From positions 82,157 to 146,156 of the forward strand of contig NZ_VYKL01000005.1 of the NCBI RefSeq assembly GCF_008710145.1: 64,000 nucleotides of DNA. The letters are read 5' to 3'. Positions 51,082 through 60,279 of the stretch are shown here, piece by piece (the first letter of the stretch is position 1; the number at the start of each line of letters is the position of its first letter). The translations under genes were made by a program, and so were the position numbers. This stretch comes from Niallia endozanthoxylica (GTDB lineage: Bacteria > Bacillota > Bacilli > Bacillales > Cytobacillaceae). The notes beneath the pieces were generated by a model. It was not told where the DNA came from. It did no database searches and was given only the letters and a program-made list of their open reading frames with translations.

Positions 51082-51403
51082 TTTTACCACCAGCCTCTCA
51101 ATTTTTTATTCAATTTGATAGATAAATATAGCTGATATTCTAAGTAATCTTTAAACTAATAGTCTCGAAAATCGCAACCGCCTCCTTTTTAGTTTACATA
51201 ACATTCAGTCTACTGATATTACTCTAGTGCTAGCAACGGGCTTATGCGTAAATCACCATTTTGTTATATAACAACCCTTATAGTTTAATGTAAATATAAA
51301 ACAATAGCAATATTCAGTCAATCAATATTTTTCGAAATATCGGAAGAATATAAAAAGGGAAAAACAAATGAAGTAGACTTCACTCGTTTTTCCCTTTCAA
51401 TGG
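51082..51403. other. Intergenic region upstream of the AGCS gene
   Basis: About 320 AT-rich bases with no gene. It contains the AGCS promoter, the palindrome at 51261-51274 and the end of the divergently placed alarmone synthetase transcript. Confidence 0.55.
51261..51274. promoter_or_regulatory. Palindrome shared with the dctP region, copy B
   Basis: TTGTTATATAACAA, a perfect 14-bp palindrome followed by CCCTTA, 180 bp upstream of the AGCS start. It matches the 48042 site at 13 of 14 bases. Confidence 0.35.
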
Positions 51404-52087
51404 CTATACTTGCTTTTCATTTATATTATTTTTATAAAGATCTACTTCATCGCGGATTTTTTTCATTTTTTCATCTAAATCATGAGCAGCTTCTGCAGCC
51501 TGTTTTAATTCCAATTGTAATTCCTGTGGTATTTCTTTATCAAACTTATAATAGATTTTATGCTCCAGACTTGCCCAAAAGTCCATCGCAATGGTTCGAA
51601 TCTGTATTTCTACTTTTACTTTCTTTACTTGATTTGAAAGGAAAACAGGAACCTTCACGATTAGGTGCAGACTCTTATAGCCATTTAATTTTGGCTGTCT
51701 GATATAATCCTTCACTCGAATCACTTCGATATCATCTTGTCTGCTAATCGCGTCAAACATAGTATATATATCGGAAAGAAAAGAACAAGTAATTCGAACT
51801 CCCGCAATATCTTGGATATGTTCAAGTGCATTCTCAATTGTAACCTCTAATCCTTTTCGCTCTAGCTTCTTCACGATACTTGCAGGACTTTTAATTCTAG
51901 ATTTCATATGTTCAATCGGGTTGTGATGATGAATATGCTGATACTCTTCATTCAATATATTCAATTTTGTATTGATTTCTTCAAGAGCAAATTTATAAAC
52001 AAATAGCTGCTCTTTCCATTCAAGTAAATTCGACTGCAAATTTTCAGCATCAAGAATTTTCTTCATTAGTTCTTCTGTGGATGTCAT
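51404..52087 (-). CDS. sasA: Small alarmone synthetase (GTP pyrophosphokinase, SasA/YwaC/RelP type)
   Basis: A 227-residue single-domain (p)ppGpp synthetase without a hydrolase domain. RelA/SpoT motifs: HNPIEHMKSRIKSPASIVKKL, IQDIAGVRITCSFLSDIY, PKLNGYKSLHLIV and VEIQIRTIAMDFWASLEHKIYYK. The sequence follows B. subtilis YwaC (SasA) more closely than YjbM (SasB), including LLEWKEQLFVYKFALE near the N-terminus and the HNPIEH...KSR stretch. It transfers pyrophosphate from ATP to GDP/GTP; sasA is normally induced by cell-wall stress. Monocistronic. Confidence 0.9.
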   Translation of the reverse strand: MTSTEELMKKILDAENLQSNLLEWKEQLFVYKFALEEINTKLNILNEEYQHIHHHNPIEHMKSRIKSPASIVKKLERKGLEVTIENALEHIQDIAGVRITCSFLSDIYTMFDAISRQDDIEVIRVKDYIRQPKLNGYKSLHLIVKVPVFLSNQVKKVKVEIQIRTIAMDFWASLEHKIYYKFDKEIPQELQLELKQAAEAAHDLDEKMKKIRDEVDLYKNNINEKQV

Positions 52088-52250
52088 TAGGGTTGATAAC
52101 TCTCCTTTGGTTTCCTATACACTTTTCAGCATTAACACCTAGCTGCCTTAATACTTCAATAATTTAATTAATCGTTTTCAACTATGTCGCATCCCTTATG
52201 AAATATCTTCTAGATTAGTATATTAAATATTGACCATTCAGTCAAAAGGC

Positions 52251-52281
52251 AAAAAAAGGACCCTCACCCGAGTGTCCCTTC
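52251..52281 (-). terminator. Terminator of the ABC exporter operon
   Basis: GGAC-CTC ... GAG-GTCC interrupted stem around a short loop, followed by seven T residues on the minus strand. Confidence 0.7.
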
Positions 52282-52290
52282 CCAATATCT

Positions 52291-54102
52291 CTAATGTTGA
52301 CCATTTAGTTCATAATAAAAACCTCTGCTGGCCAGCAGCTCATCATGCGTACCTCTTTCCAATATTTCACCTTCTGATAACACTAGAATTTGGTCTGCTC
52401 TTCTTATTGTATTAAGGCGATGGGCAACAACAAAGCTTGTTCTTCCTTTCATCAAACGTCCAAGCGCTTCTTGTATCCGCAGTTCTGTTACTGTGTCAAT
52501 ACTGCTTGTAGCCTCATCCAAGATTAATATAACCGGATTAGCTAATACTGCCCTGGCAATGGACAAAAGCTGTTTCTGCCCTTGACTGATTCCTCCCCCA
52601 TCCTGTTTGAGGACTGTATCATATTGATTTGGCAATTTCATGATAAAGGAATGAGCATTAGCTGTTTTGGCTGCTTCTATTACTTCATCATCAGATGCAG
52701 CCAACCTTCCAAAGCGAATATTTTCCCGAATGGTCCCCTCAAAGAGATAGGAGTCTTGAAGAACAAAGGCCATTGATTTCCTAAGACTTTCTCTTGTCAC
52801 TGTTTTTATTTCATGACCATCAATCCAAATGCTTCCGCTCTGCGCGTCGTAAAAACGGGAGAGCAGGTTAATAATAGTGGACTTTCCCGCCCCAGTTGGA
52901 CCGACAAGTGCAATCATTTCCCCTTTTGAAGCGATAAAACTAACATTTCGGATTGTTTTACTATCCTCCTCATAAGAAAAAGATACATTTCGGAATTCGA
53001 TTTCCCCCTTTACATTCGAAAGTGAAACCGCCTCCTTCTCATCAGTTGTCTCCTCATCCATTTCAAGAATTTCAAAGACACGTTCAGCTCCTGCTACTGC
53101 AGATAAGAGAGTATTAAACTGATTTGCCAGATCATTAAGAGGTCTTGTAAATTGTCTAGCATACTCGGTAAAAATAACAATTGTCCCGATAGTGACATCT
53201 CCCCTTAACGCTAACACTCCTCCGACTGCAGCAACTATTGCAAAACTGAGGTTATTTAAAACGTTCATCAATTTTGGAATGAAACCAGAATAAGACTGCG
53301 ACCAGAACCCTGCTGTTTTAAATTTTTCACTTTTCTCATCAAAATCCTCGAGAACCTTCTGTTCCTGTGAAAAGGCTTTAACGATTTTCTGTCCTGAAAT
53401 TGTTTCCTCAATAAAGCCATTCAGTTCTCCCAGGTTTCGCTGCTGCTCTTTAAAAAGCTTGCCTGTTCGATTGGTAATCCATCTCATCCCGATAAACATT
53501 AATGGAACAATAATTAGTGTAACCATTGTTAAGATAGGACTTAAGATAAGCATGACAAGTATTGTTCCAGTTAATGTAAGAATACTTGAGAGGATTTGAA
53601 TAAAAGAACTATTTAATGTCGAACTAACATTTTCAATATCATTGGTGACCCTGCTCATTAATTCTCCGTGCTTCTTTTTATCGAAAAAGGAAATAGGCAG
53701 CTTATGCAGATGTTGAAAAAGCTCCATCCGCATCGTCCAGACTGTTTTTTGTGCGATTCCAATCATCCAGTAATTTTGCAGCCACAGTGATAAGGAATGC
53801 AGGGCGTAAATAATCAACAAACTAAATAATACGATAATAAGTCCTGCCATATTTGTTGAAACAATATAGTCGTCAATCGCTCTTCCTAAAAGAAATGGGC
53901 CAAGCAGTCCTAGCCCCGAGCTTAGTATGACCATGAAAATAACGAGCAGCAATATACGCTTATGAACAATTAGATAGTCCCAAAGTTTCTTTAATGTACT
54001 CTTCCAATCATTGATTGAAACCTTTTGCTTTGATTTCTTACTGTTTTCTATGCTCAGCTCCAGTTTTTTATAGTGAAAGGGTTTACTTAGCTCCTTGAAC
54101 AT
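52291..54102 (-). CDS. ABC exporter half-transporter, catalytically competent subunit (YfiC-like)
   Basis: A 603-residue fusion of a six-helix membrane domain (about 35-345) and an NBD (about 365-600). Walker A GPTGAGKST, Q-loop FVLQDS, Walker B ILILDE with catalytic Glu, and switch His in VVAHRLNT are intact, but the signature is the weakened GISQGQKQ. It pairs with the 54083 gene, overlapping it by 20 bp, to form a heterodimeric exporter of lipids or drugs like YfiBC or BmrCD; substrate unknown. The hydrophilic N-terminal extension of about 35 residues is unusual but in frame. Confidence 0.88.
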   Translation of the reverse strand: MFKELSKPFHYKKLELSIENSKKSKQKVSINDWKSTLKKLWDYLIVHKRILLLVIFMVILSSGLGLLGPFLLGRAIDDYIVSTNMAGLIIVLFSLLIIYALHSLSLWLQNYWMIGIAQKTVWTMRMELFQHLHKLPISFFDKKKHGELMSRVTNDIENVSSTLNSSFIQILSSILTLTGTILVMLILSPILTMVTLIIVPLMFIGMRWITNRTGKLFKEQQRNLGELNGFIEETISGQKIVKAFSQEQKVLEDFDEKSEKFKTAGFWSQSYSGFIPKLMNVLNNLSFAIVAAVGGVLALRGDVTIGTIVIFTEYARQFTRPLNDLANQFNTLLSAVAGAERVFEILEMDEETTDEKEAVSLSNVKGEIEFRNVSFSYEEDSKTIRNVSFIASKGEMIALVGPTGAGKSTIINLLSRFYDAQSGSIWIDGHEIKTVTRESLRKSMAFVLQDSYLFEGTIRENIRFGRLAASDDEVIEAAKTANAHSFIMKLPNQYDTVLKQDGGGISQGQKQLLSIARAVLANPVILILDEATSSIDTVTELRIQEALGRLMKGRTSFVVAHRLNTIRRADQILVLSEGEILERGTHDELLASRGFYYELNGQH

Positions 54103-55825
54103 CTTTTAACCTCCCTTCCTCCAATTGAGATTGATAGATTTGCTGATAAAGAGGTGATGTGGCTAATAATGACTCATGAGTTCCTTTTGCAAGCAGCCTT
54201 CCATCTTCAAGAAGTAAAACGACATCGGCATTAAGAGCGGTGCTGACCTTTTGTGTGACAATTAGTGTTGTTCCATCATATGTCTTAATAGCCTCTAATA
54301 GCTTCCTTTCCGTTTGAAGATCTAATGCACTTGTACTGTCATCAAGCAATAATATTTTGGGCTTTCTAATAAGAGCTCTGGCAATTGAAAGCCGTTGCTT
54401 CTGCCCTCCGGAGAGATTCACTCCTTTCTGCCCCAGCTTTGTCTCATATTGTTCAGGAAGCTTACAAATGGTTTCATGAATTTGAGCGTTCTTTGCAGCT
54501 AAGATCACATCTTCCATCCTAGCGTCTGTTTTCCCCCACAGAATATTTTCTTTGACCGATCCTGTAAACAATAATGATTCCTGCGGGACATACCCAATCT
54601 GCATTCGAAGCTTGTGCATATTATAATCAGTTACATTCTGATTATCTATTAGAACTTCCCCCTCATCGGCATCATATAACCGGGGAATAAGCTGAAATAA
54701 TGATGTTTTTCCAGAACCTGTTGCTCCAAGAACGGCAACTGTTTGCTTTGGATTAATGACAAAGGAAAGGTCTTCAATAACCTTAACGTCTGTTGCAGGA
54801 TACTGAAAAGAAACATGGCGGAACTCAATTTTCCCATTTAAAGATGCATGCTCTTCTATTTTTCCTTCGCTATCCTGTTGATCAATCGGTTCTGTTAAAA
54901 TCTCTGAAACCCTGTCGGCTGATGCTCTGAATCGTGAAAACGCAGAAAGAATAAAGGATAAGATGGATAAAGATGAGGTAATCCTTAGTGCGTAGTTAAT
55001 GATGGCAACAACCTCTCCTATTTTCACACCACCCTGATTGATCTCAGCACGACCAAACCATAACAATCCAAGTATACTGACGTTCATGACGAATAGCAGG
55101 ACCGGCATGATGGTTTCCATGAATCTTAAGGCATCGGATGTTCTCTCCATCAACCGTGAACTTTCTTGATTAAAACGTTTGGATTCATGTTTATCACGGA
55201 TAAATGCCTTAATTAATCTCATGGCAGTTAAGTTTTCCCTCATGACACTATTTACTTTATCGAGCCTTTTCTGAACCTCTCCAAACTGTTTTCTTCCTTT
55301 TTGCAATACAAAGACAAGAAAAAGAAACACGAATGGAACCGTTAGGATAAGAATAAGCGCGAGCTTGGCATTTACAACAAATGCCATAATCATTGCACCG
55401 ACAATAAGTAACGGCGCCCTCAACATAATTCGCAGCCCCATAAAAATAGTATTCTGAAGCTGTGTCACATCATTTGTAAGGCGTGTAATAAGAGAAGCAG
55501 TAGGATACTGATTCAAATTAGCAAATGAGAAATGTTGTATCTTTTCATATAGTTTTCTTCTGATGTCATAGCCATAGCTTTGGCTTACATGGGCTGCATA
55601 GAAGGAGTTCGTGATCCCGGATATAAAGGATAGAAGAGAAATGACTATCATAATGCCTCCCCAAAGCAAAACCGTCGAAATCTCCTCTTGTAATATTCCT
55701 TCATCTATTATTTTCGCCATTAGGTATGGCTGCAAAAGCTCTACCACTAGTTCAATCAGCATTAAGACCAATGCAAAAAATGCTGGAATTCGATAGGGCT
55801 TTAAAAAAGAAAAAACACTTGTCAT
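54083..55825 (-). CDS. ABC exporter half-transporter, degenerate-site subunit (YfiB-like)
   Basis: A 580-residue membrane-NBD fusion. Walker A GATGSGKTS and signature NLSGGQKQRLS are good, but Walker B reads ILLLDDSTSAL (Asp for catalytic Glu) and the switch region reads VTQKVST (Gln for His). These changes mark the degenerate ATP site of heterodimeric exporters. Together with the partner's SQGQ signature they give one weak and one working site. The ATG at 55825 follows GAGGAGG. First gene of the two-gene operon. Confidence 0.88.
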   Translation of the reverse strand: MTSVFSFLKPYRIPAFFALVLMLIELVVELLQPYLMAKIIDEGILQEEISTVLLWGGIMIVISLLSFISGITNSFYAAHVSQSYGYDIRRKLYEKIQHFSFANLNQYPTASLITRLTNDVTQLQNTIFMGLRIMLRAPLLIVGAMIMAFVVNAKLALILILTVPFVFLFLVFVLQKGRKQFGEVQKRLDKVNSVMRENLTAMRLIKAFIRDKHESKRFNQESSRLMERTSDALRFMETIMPVLLFVMNVSILGLLWFGRAEINQGGVKIGEVVAIINYALRITSSLSILSFILSAFSRFRASADRVSEILTEPIDQQDSEGKIEEHASLNGKIEFRHVSFQYPATDVKVIEDLSFVINPKQTVAVLGATGSGKTSLFQLIPRLYDADEGEVLIDNQNVTDYNMHKLRMQIGYVPQESLLFTGSVKENILWGKTDARMEDVILAAKNAQIHETICKLPEQYETKLGQKGVNLSGGQKQRLSIARALIRKPKILLLDDSTSALDLQTERKLLEAIKTYDGTTLIVTQKVSTALNADVVLLLEDGRLLAKGTHESLLATSPLYQQIYQSQLEEGRLKDVQGAK

Positions 55826-56128
55826 GTTATGCCTCCTCAAGTTGATATCCATTTACTATATTTATCCTACTCTTAACGGACAGAAACCCCACTGATGGAA
55901 GTTTTACTTTATCTCGATGATACACGCTTTCTGAATATTATTGAAATATTTTATCTTACTAGAATGATCAAATTTGCTCCGACGAAATTTCTTGCCAAAA
56001 AGTTGCAAGGCTCGACGGAGGATTTCTGCTGAACGAGACTAATTTCTTCATTTTTTCTATTTAATACACTATGATAGTAAGTATATATTTAGATTCACGA
56101 AATATTCGAGGAAAGAAGTGTTTATAGA
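55826..56128. other. Divergent region between the ABC exporter operon and the MFS gene
   Basis: 303 bases, no gene. It contains the third copy of the dispersed element (55861-55913) only 35 bp upstream of the ABC start codon, then AT-rich sequence holding the MFS promoter. Confidence 0.6.
55861..55913 (-). repeat. Dispersed element with conserved ends, copy 3 (minimal form)
   Basis: On the minus strand it reads GATAAAGTA, AAACTTCCATCAGTGGGG, then directly CTGTCCGTTAAGAGTAGGATAAA. Both ends of the 8053 element are kept and the whole middle is lost, leaving 53 bp. Confidence 0.75.
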
Positions 56129-57352
56129 ATGCTAGAACATAAGCAAGCTAGTCGTAATCTAAAGATTATGTGGTTTGCAAACTTTTTTGTCGGTGCAAGT
56201 ATGACAATGGTTCTCCCCTTTATTTCATTATTAATTGAAACTTACGGAGACTACTCTTCAACATATGTACAGCATTGGGCCGGATGGACTTTTGCTGTCA
56301 CCTTTGTAACGGCATTTATTTTTGCACCTATTTGGGGAAGAATTGGAGATCATTATGGAAGAAAGAAAATCCTTATTTTCTCCGGTCTTGGATTAGCTTC
56401 CTCCCTCTTTCTAATGGGATTTGTTTCTTCTGTATGGGAATTGTTTGTTCTCAGATTTTTCACAGGAATTTTTACCGGCTTCATCCCAATGTCCCAAGCA
56501 TATATTTCAACACAAACACCAAAAGAAAAAGCAGGACAAGTTCTCGGAACCCTACAAACCGGTAATATCACCGGAAGTTTAATGGGACCACTTTTAGGAG
56601 GATTGCTTGCAGATTCTGTCGGCTTTGCCGCTACTTTCCAAACAACCTCCTTCAGCATCGTTATTTCAGTCATTTTAGTTTTAACAACAAAAGAATTTAA
56701 GTTAAAAGCAAAAGCCGAAGAAAAAAAGAGCTATTCAAGCAAAGAGGTTTTCAGCCACATTATCCATAATCCTGTTCTGATTACCGTTTTGCTTTTATCA
56801 ACTCTTATTCAGGTTGCTAATTTCAGTATTCAGCCAATTCTATCCTTGTTTGTGAATGAATTGCATGGTGCAGCTCATTTAGCCTTTTTCTCAGGATTGG
56901 CCTTTTCCTTAACAGGTCTGGGAAATTTACTCATGGCAAGAAAATGGGGAAGCATCGGTGACAGTTTTGGTCATATTAAGCTTTTGGTTATTCTTTTATT
57001 TATTACAGGCCTTGTTTATTTGCCAGGTGCCTTTATCACAGAGTATTGGCAGCTTCTGCTTATCCGGTTTGTGCTTGGAGCAGCAATGGGCGGACTGATT
57101 CCGTTAAGAGTCGCCTACATACGCCGGGAAGCACCGATTGCCATGCAGGGAGAAGTGCTTGGTTATAACACAAGCCTCCAATTTCTAGGTAATATGATTG
57201 GACCTTCCATAGGGGGAATTATCTCAGGCTATTATGGTTTCTCATCTGTTTTTGTTACAACAAGTGTTTTACTGCTTATATGCGGATTTATCTTATTAGC
57301 CGCTATCCGCAAACAAGCAAAAGCAATGAAACCATCTGTTAGAGCGAGCTGA
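56129..57352 (+). CDS. MFS multidrug efflux transporter, DHA1 type
   Basis: A 407-residue membrane protein with 12 predicted segments. Motif A is IWGRIGDHYGRKKIL (about 70-84), and the motif C-like stretch TGNITGSLMGPLLGGLLAD is typical of drug:H+ antiporters. The second half repeats the pattern (ARKWGSIGDSFGHIKLL). Pattern resembles the Bacillus MdtG/YfmO-type exporters; substrate unknown. It is divergent from the ABC exporter and ends at a terminator at 57366. Confidence 0.85.
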   Translation: MLEHKQASRNLKIMWFANFFVGASMTMVLPFISLLIETYGDYSSTYVQHWAGWTFAVTFVTAFIFAPIWGRIGDHYGRKKILIFSGLGLASSLFLMGFVSSVWELFVLRFFTGIFTGFIPMSQAYISTQTPKEKAGQVLGTLQTGNITGSLMGPLLGGLLADSVGFAATFQTTSFSIVISVILVLTTKEFKLKAKAEEKKSYSSKEVFSHIIHNPVLITVLLLSTLIQVANFSIQPILSLFVNELHGAAHLAFFSGLAFSLTGLGNLLMARKWGSIGDSFGHIKLLVILLFITGLVYLPGAFITEYWQLLLIRFVLGAAMGGLIPLRVAYIRREAPIAMQGEVLGYNTSLQFLGNMIGPSIGGIISGYYGFSSVFVTTSVLLLICGFILLAAIRKQAKAMKPSVRAS

Positions 57353-57365
57353 ACTTACAAATTCG

Positions 57366-57400
57366 GGAGACTGAGGAACTTAATCGGTCTCTCTTTTTGT
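57366..57400 (+). terminator. Terminator of the MFS gene
   Basis: GAGAC ... GTCTC stem followed by TCTTTTTG. Confidence 0.65.
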
Positions 57401-57553
57401 GCCGAAAGCATCTTTTAAACTGTGACATAGGTTTCAATTATTCTAATTAATCCACAAATCAGACAGACATCTTGTAAGCCCTTTCATTTATAATGAAACT
57501 GTACCAAATATTACTACTCTTCATAAAGCATCTAATAATTAGGGGGTTTTATC

Positions 57554-60157
57554 ATGGCTATCAAGGAAAAAGAGTTAACAAAAGAAATGGCAGTCACTAA
57601 AATGATTGACACTCTAGTATCAAACGCCCAGGAAGCTTTAAAACAGTTTAAACATTTCAACCAAGAACAGATTGACAATATCGTTCATGAAATGGCACTT
57701 GCAGGTATCGACGCCCATATGCCATTAGCTAAGCTGGCAGTTGAAGAAACGCAACGCGGTGTTTATGAAGATAAAATCATCAAAAATATTTTTGGTACTG
57801 AGTACATATGGAATACAATTAAAAATTACAAGACTGTTGGAGTAATTAATGAGGACGAGCTGGCAGGCGTTGTAGAAATTGCTGAGCCGGTCGGAGTTAT
57901 ATGTGCAATGACACCTGTAACAAACCCAACTTCTACAACAATGTTTAAATCTCTAATCTCAATTAAGGCGCGTAACCCGATCATTTTTGCTTTCCATCCA
58001 TCCGCACAAAAATGCTCTAGTGAATCTGCTAGAATTTTAAGAGATGCAGCTGTAAAAGCCGGCGCACCGGAAAACTGTATTCAATGGATTGAAAGCCCAT
58101 CTTTAGAAGCAACGACACAGCTCATGCATCATCCTGGAGTTTCTTTAATTTTAGCAACAGGTGGAGGAGGAATGGTTAAATCCGCATACAGTTCCGGAAA
58201 GCCCGCACTCGGTGTAGGTCCAGGAAACGTTCCTGCTTATATTGAGAAAACAGCAAATGTGAAACGCGCTGTAAATGACGTCATTCTCTCTAAGACGTTT
58301 GATAACGGCATGATTTGTGCGTCAGAACAAGCAATTATTGTTGATAAAGAAATCTATGATCAAGTGAAACAGGAATTGATTGCGAACAACTGTCATTTCT
58401 TATCTGCTGATGAAAAGATAAAAGTTGAGAACTTGGTTATTAATGAAAATACATGTGCAGTCAATCCATTTATTGTTGGACAATCCGCCGTTGATATTGC
58501 CAAAATGGCTGGAGTAAAAGTTGCTGAAGGTACGAAGATTCTGATTGCAGAATTAACAGGTGTAGGACCTGACCATCCACTTTCACGTGAAAAATTAAGC
58601 CCTGTTCTGGCCTGCTATAAAGTAAACTCAACTGAAGAAGGTTTAATGCGCTGTGAGGAAATGCTGGAATTCGGCGGACTTGGCCATACTGCAGTGCTCC
58701 ATACAAATAGTCAAGCAGCGAAGGATGAATTCGGCAGAAGAATGAAGGCAGGACGTCTTGTTCTTAACCAGCCATCTTCTCACGGAGCAATTGGTGACCT
58801 TTATAATCAATTAGTACCTTCTTTAACACTTGGTTGTGGATCTTTTGGAGGCAACTCTGTTTCTGCTAACGTAACGACTACACACTTAATTAACGTCAAG
58901 CGCATGGCAAGGAGAAACAAAAATATGCAATGGTTTAAGATTCCTCCAAAGATTTATTTCTATAAAAACTCAATCCAATATTTAGCTGTTATGGAAGGCA
59001 TTAAAAAGGTAGCAATCGTAACGGACCCTTCTATGGTTAAATTTGGGTATGTAGATAAGGTTACTTATTATTTAGATCAGCATCCTAACCATGTTCATTA
59101 TCAAATCTTCTCTGAAGTTGAACCAGATCCTTCCCTTGATACAGTTATGAAGGGTACAGAAATGATGAGAAACTTCGAGCCGGATGTCATTATCGCATTG
59201 GGCGGTGGCTCTGCAATGGATGCTGCTAAAGGTATGTGGCTGTTCTATGAGCACGGGGATGTTGACTTCTTTGGCTTAAAGCAGAAGTTCTTAGATATTA
59301 GAAAACGGATTGTTAAATATCCATCCCTTGGTAAAAAAGCTAAGATGGTTGCGATTCCAACAACTTCCGGTACTGGTTCCGAAATGACATCATTTGCTGT
59401 TATTACTGATAAAGCGAACAATATGAAGTATCCATTAGCAGATTATGAATTAACACCAGATGTAGCAATCATTGATCCACAGTTTGTTATGTCTCTGCCA
59501 AAAGGTGTTACAGCCGATACAGGAATGGACGTATTAACACATGCTATCGAAGCATATGTGTCCATTATGGCAAATGATTACACTGATGGACTGGCAATCA
59601 AAGCAATTCAACTAGTATTTGAATACCTGCCAAAAGCATATGCAAATCCAAGTGACGAAGAAGCGCGTGAAAAAATGCATAATGCCTCTGCAATCGCTGG
59701 TATGGCGTTTACAAACGCATTCCTTGGTATTAACCACAGCTTAGCTCATAAGCTTGGAGCTGAATTCCATGTTCCGCATGGACGTGCGAATACGATTCTT
59801 ATGCCGCATGTTATTCGTTACAATGCAACAAGGCCAACTAAATTTGCTGCATTCCCTAAATATGAGCATTTTATTGCTGATCAGCGCTATGCTGAAATCG
59901 CAAGAATCCTAGGTCTTCCTGCTCGTACTACAGAAGAAGGCGTTGAAAGCTTAGTACAAGCTATTATTAACCTAGCTAAAAGTATGAATATTCCTATGAG
60001 CATCGAATCACAAGGAATTGACAAAAAGGAATTTGAAAGCAAGGTAGATTTATTAGCTAATCGTGCTTTTGAAGACCAATGTACAACAGCTAACCCTAAG
60101 CTTCCTCTAGTATCAGAGCTTGCTGAAATCTATCGCAAAGCTTATAAAGGTGTTTAA
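57554..60157 (+). CDS. adhE: Bifunctional acetaldehyde-CoA/alcohol dehydrogenase AdhE
   Basis: An 867-residue two-enzyme protein that reduces acetyl-CoA to ethanol with two NADH during fermentation. The N-terminal aldehyde dehydrogenase (about 1-440) has catalytic Cys255 in GMICASEQA. The C-terminal iron-dependent alcohol dehydrogenase (about 450-867) has [11 protein letters not shown] and metal ligands in [19 protein letters not shown] and HVPHGRAN. It forms spirosomes in other bacteria. Both halves look complete. GGGGG lies nine bases before the ATG. It supports a facultatively anaerobic life together with the Fnr-type site at nirB. Confidence 0.95.
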   Translation: MAIKEKELTKEMAVTKMIDTLVSNAQEALKQFKHFNQEQIDNIVHEMALAGIDAHMPLAKLAVEETQRGVYEDKIIKNIFGTEYIWNTIKNYKTVGVINEDELAGVVEIAEPVGVICAMTPVTNPTSTTMFKSLISIKARNPIIFAFHPSAQKCSSESARILRDAAVKAGAPENCIQWIESPSLEATTQLMHHPGVSLILATGGGGMVKSAYSSGKPALGVGPGNVPAYIEKTANVKRAVNDVILSKTFDNGMICASEQAIIVDKEIYDQVKQELIANNCHFLSADEKIKVENLVINENTCAVNPFIVGQSAVDIAKMAGVKVAEGTKILIAELTGVGPDHPLSREKLSPVLACYKVNSTEEGLMRCEEMLEFGGLGHTAVLHTNSQAAKDEFGRRMKAGRLVLNQPSSHGAIGDLYNQLVPSLTLGCGSFGGNSVSANVTTTHLINVKRMARRNKNMQWFKIPPKIYFYKNSIQYLAVMEGIKKVAIVTDPSMVKFGYVDKVTYYLDQHPNHVHYQIFSEVEPDPSLDTVMKGTEMMRNFEPDVIIALGGGSAMDAAKGMWLFYEHGDVDFFGLKQKFLDIRKRIVKYPSLGKKAKMVAIPTTSGTGSEMTSFAVITDKANNMKYPLADYELTPDVAIIDPQFVMSLPKGVTADTGMDVLTHAIEAYVSIMANDYTDGLAIKAIQLVFEYLPKAYANPSDEEAREKMHNASAIAGMAFTNAFLGINHSLAHKLGAEFHVPHGRANTILMPHVIRYNATRPTKFAAFPKYEHFIADQRYAEIARILGLPARTTEEGVESLVQAIINLAKSMNIPMSIESQGIDKKEFESKVDLLANRAFEDQCTTANPKLPLVSELAEIYRKAYKGV

Positions 60158-60200
60158 TACACACTAAGATTCATTCATTACTATTTATAACCATTAAAGG

Positions 60201-60238
60201 CCGGTGGGATGTTTCAATCATCTCACCAGCTTTTTTAA
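60201..60238 (+). terminator. Terminator of adhE
   Basis: GGTGGGAT/ATCTCACC stem followed by AGCTTTTTTA. Confidence 0.75.
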
Positions 60239-60239
60239 A

Positions 60240-60278
60240 CAAAAAGACCTCTCCCGAATATTAGGAAGAGGCCTTTTC
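60240..60278. terminator. Terminator at the aspartate kinase end
   Basis: AAAAAGACCTCT and AGAGGCCTTTT pair around CCCGAATATTAGGA, one base before the aspartate kinase stop codon. Confidence 0.78.
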
Positions 60279-60279
60279 A

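Noticed and set aside
57418..57440. Rex- or Fnr-like site before adhE (TGTGACATAGGTTTCA)
   Set aside because: Only the left half matches; the right half lacks TCACA. Too weak to list as a site.
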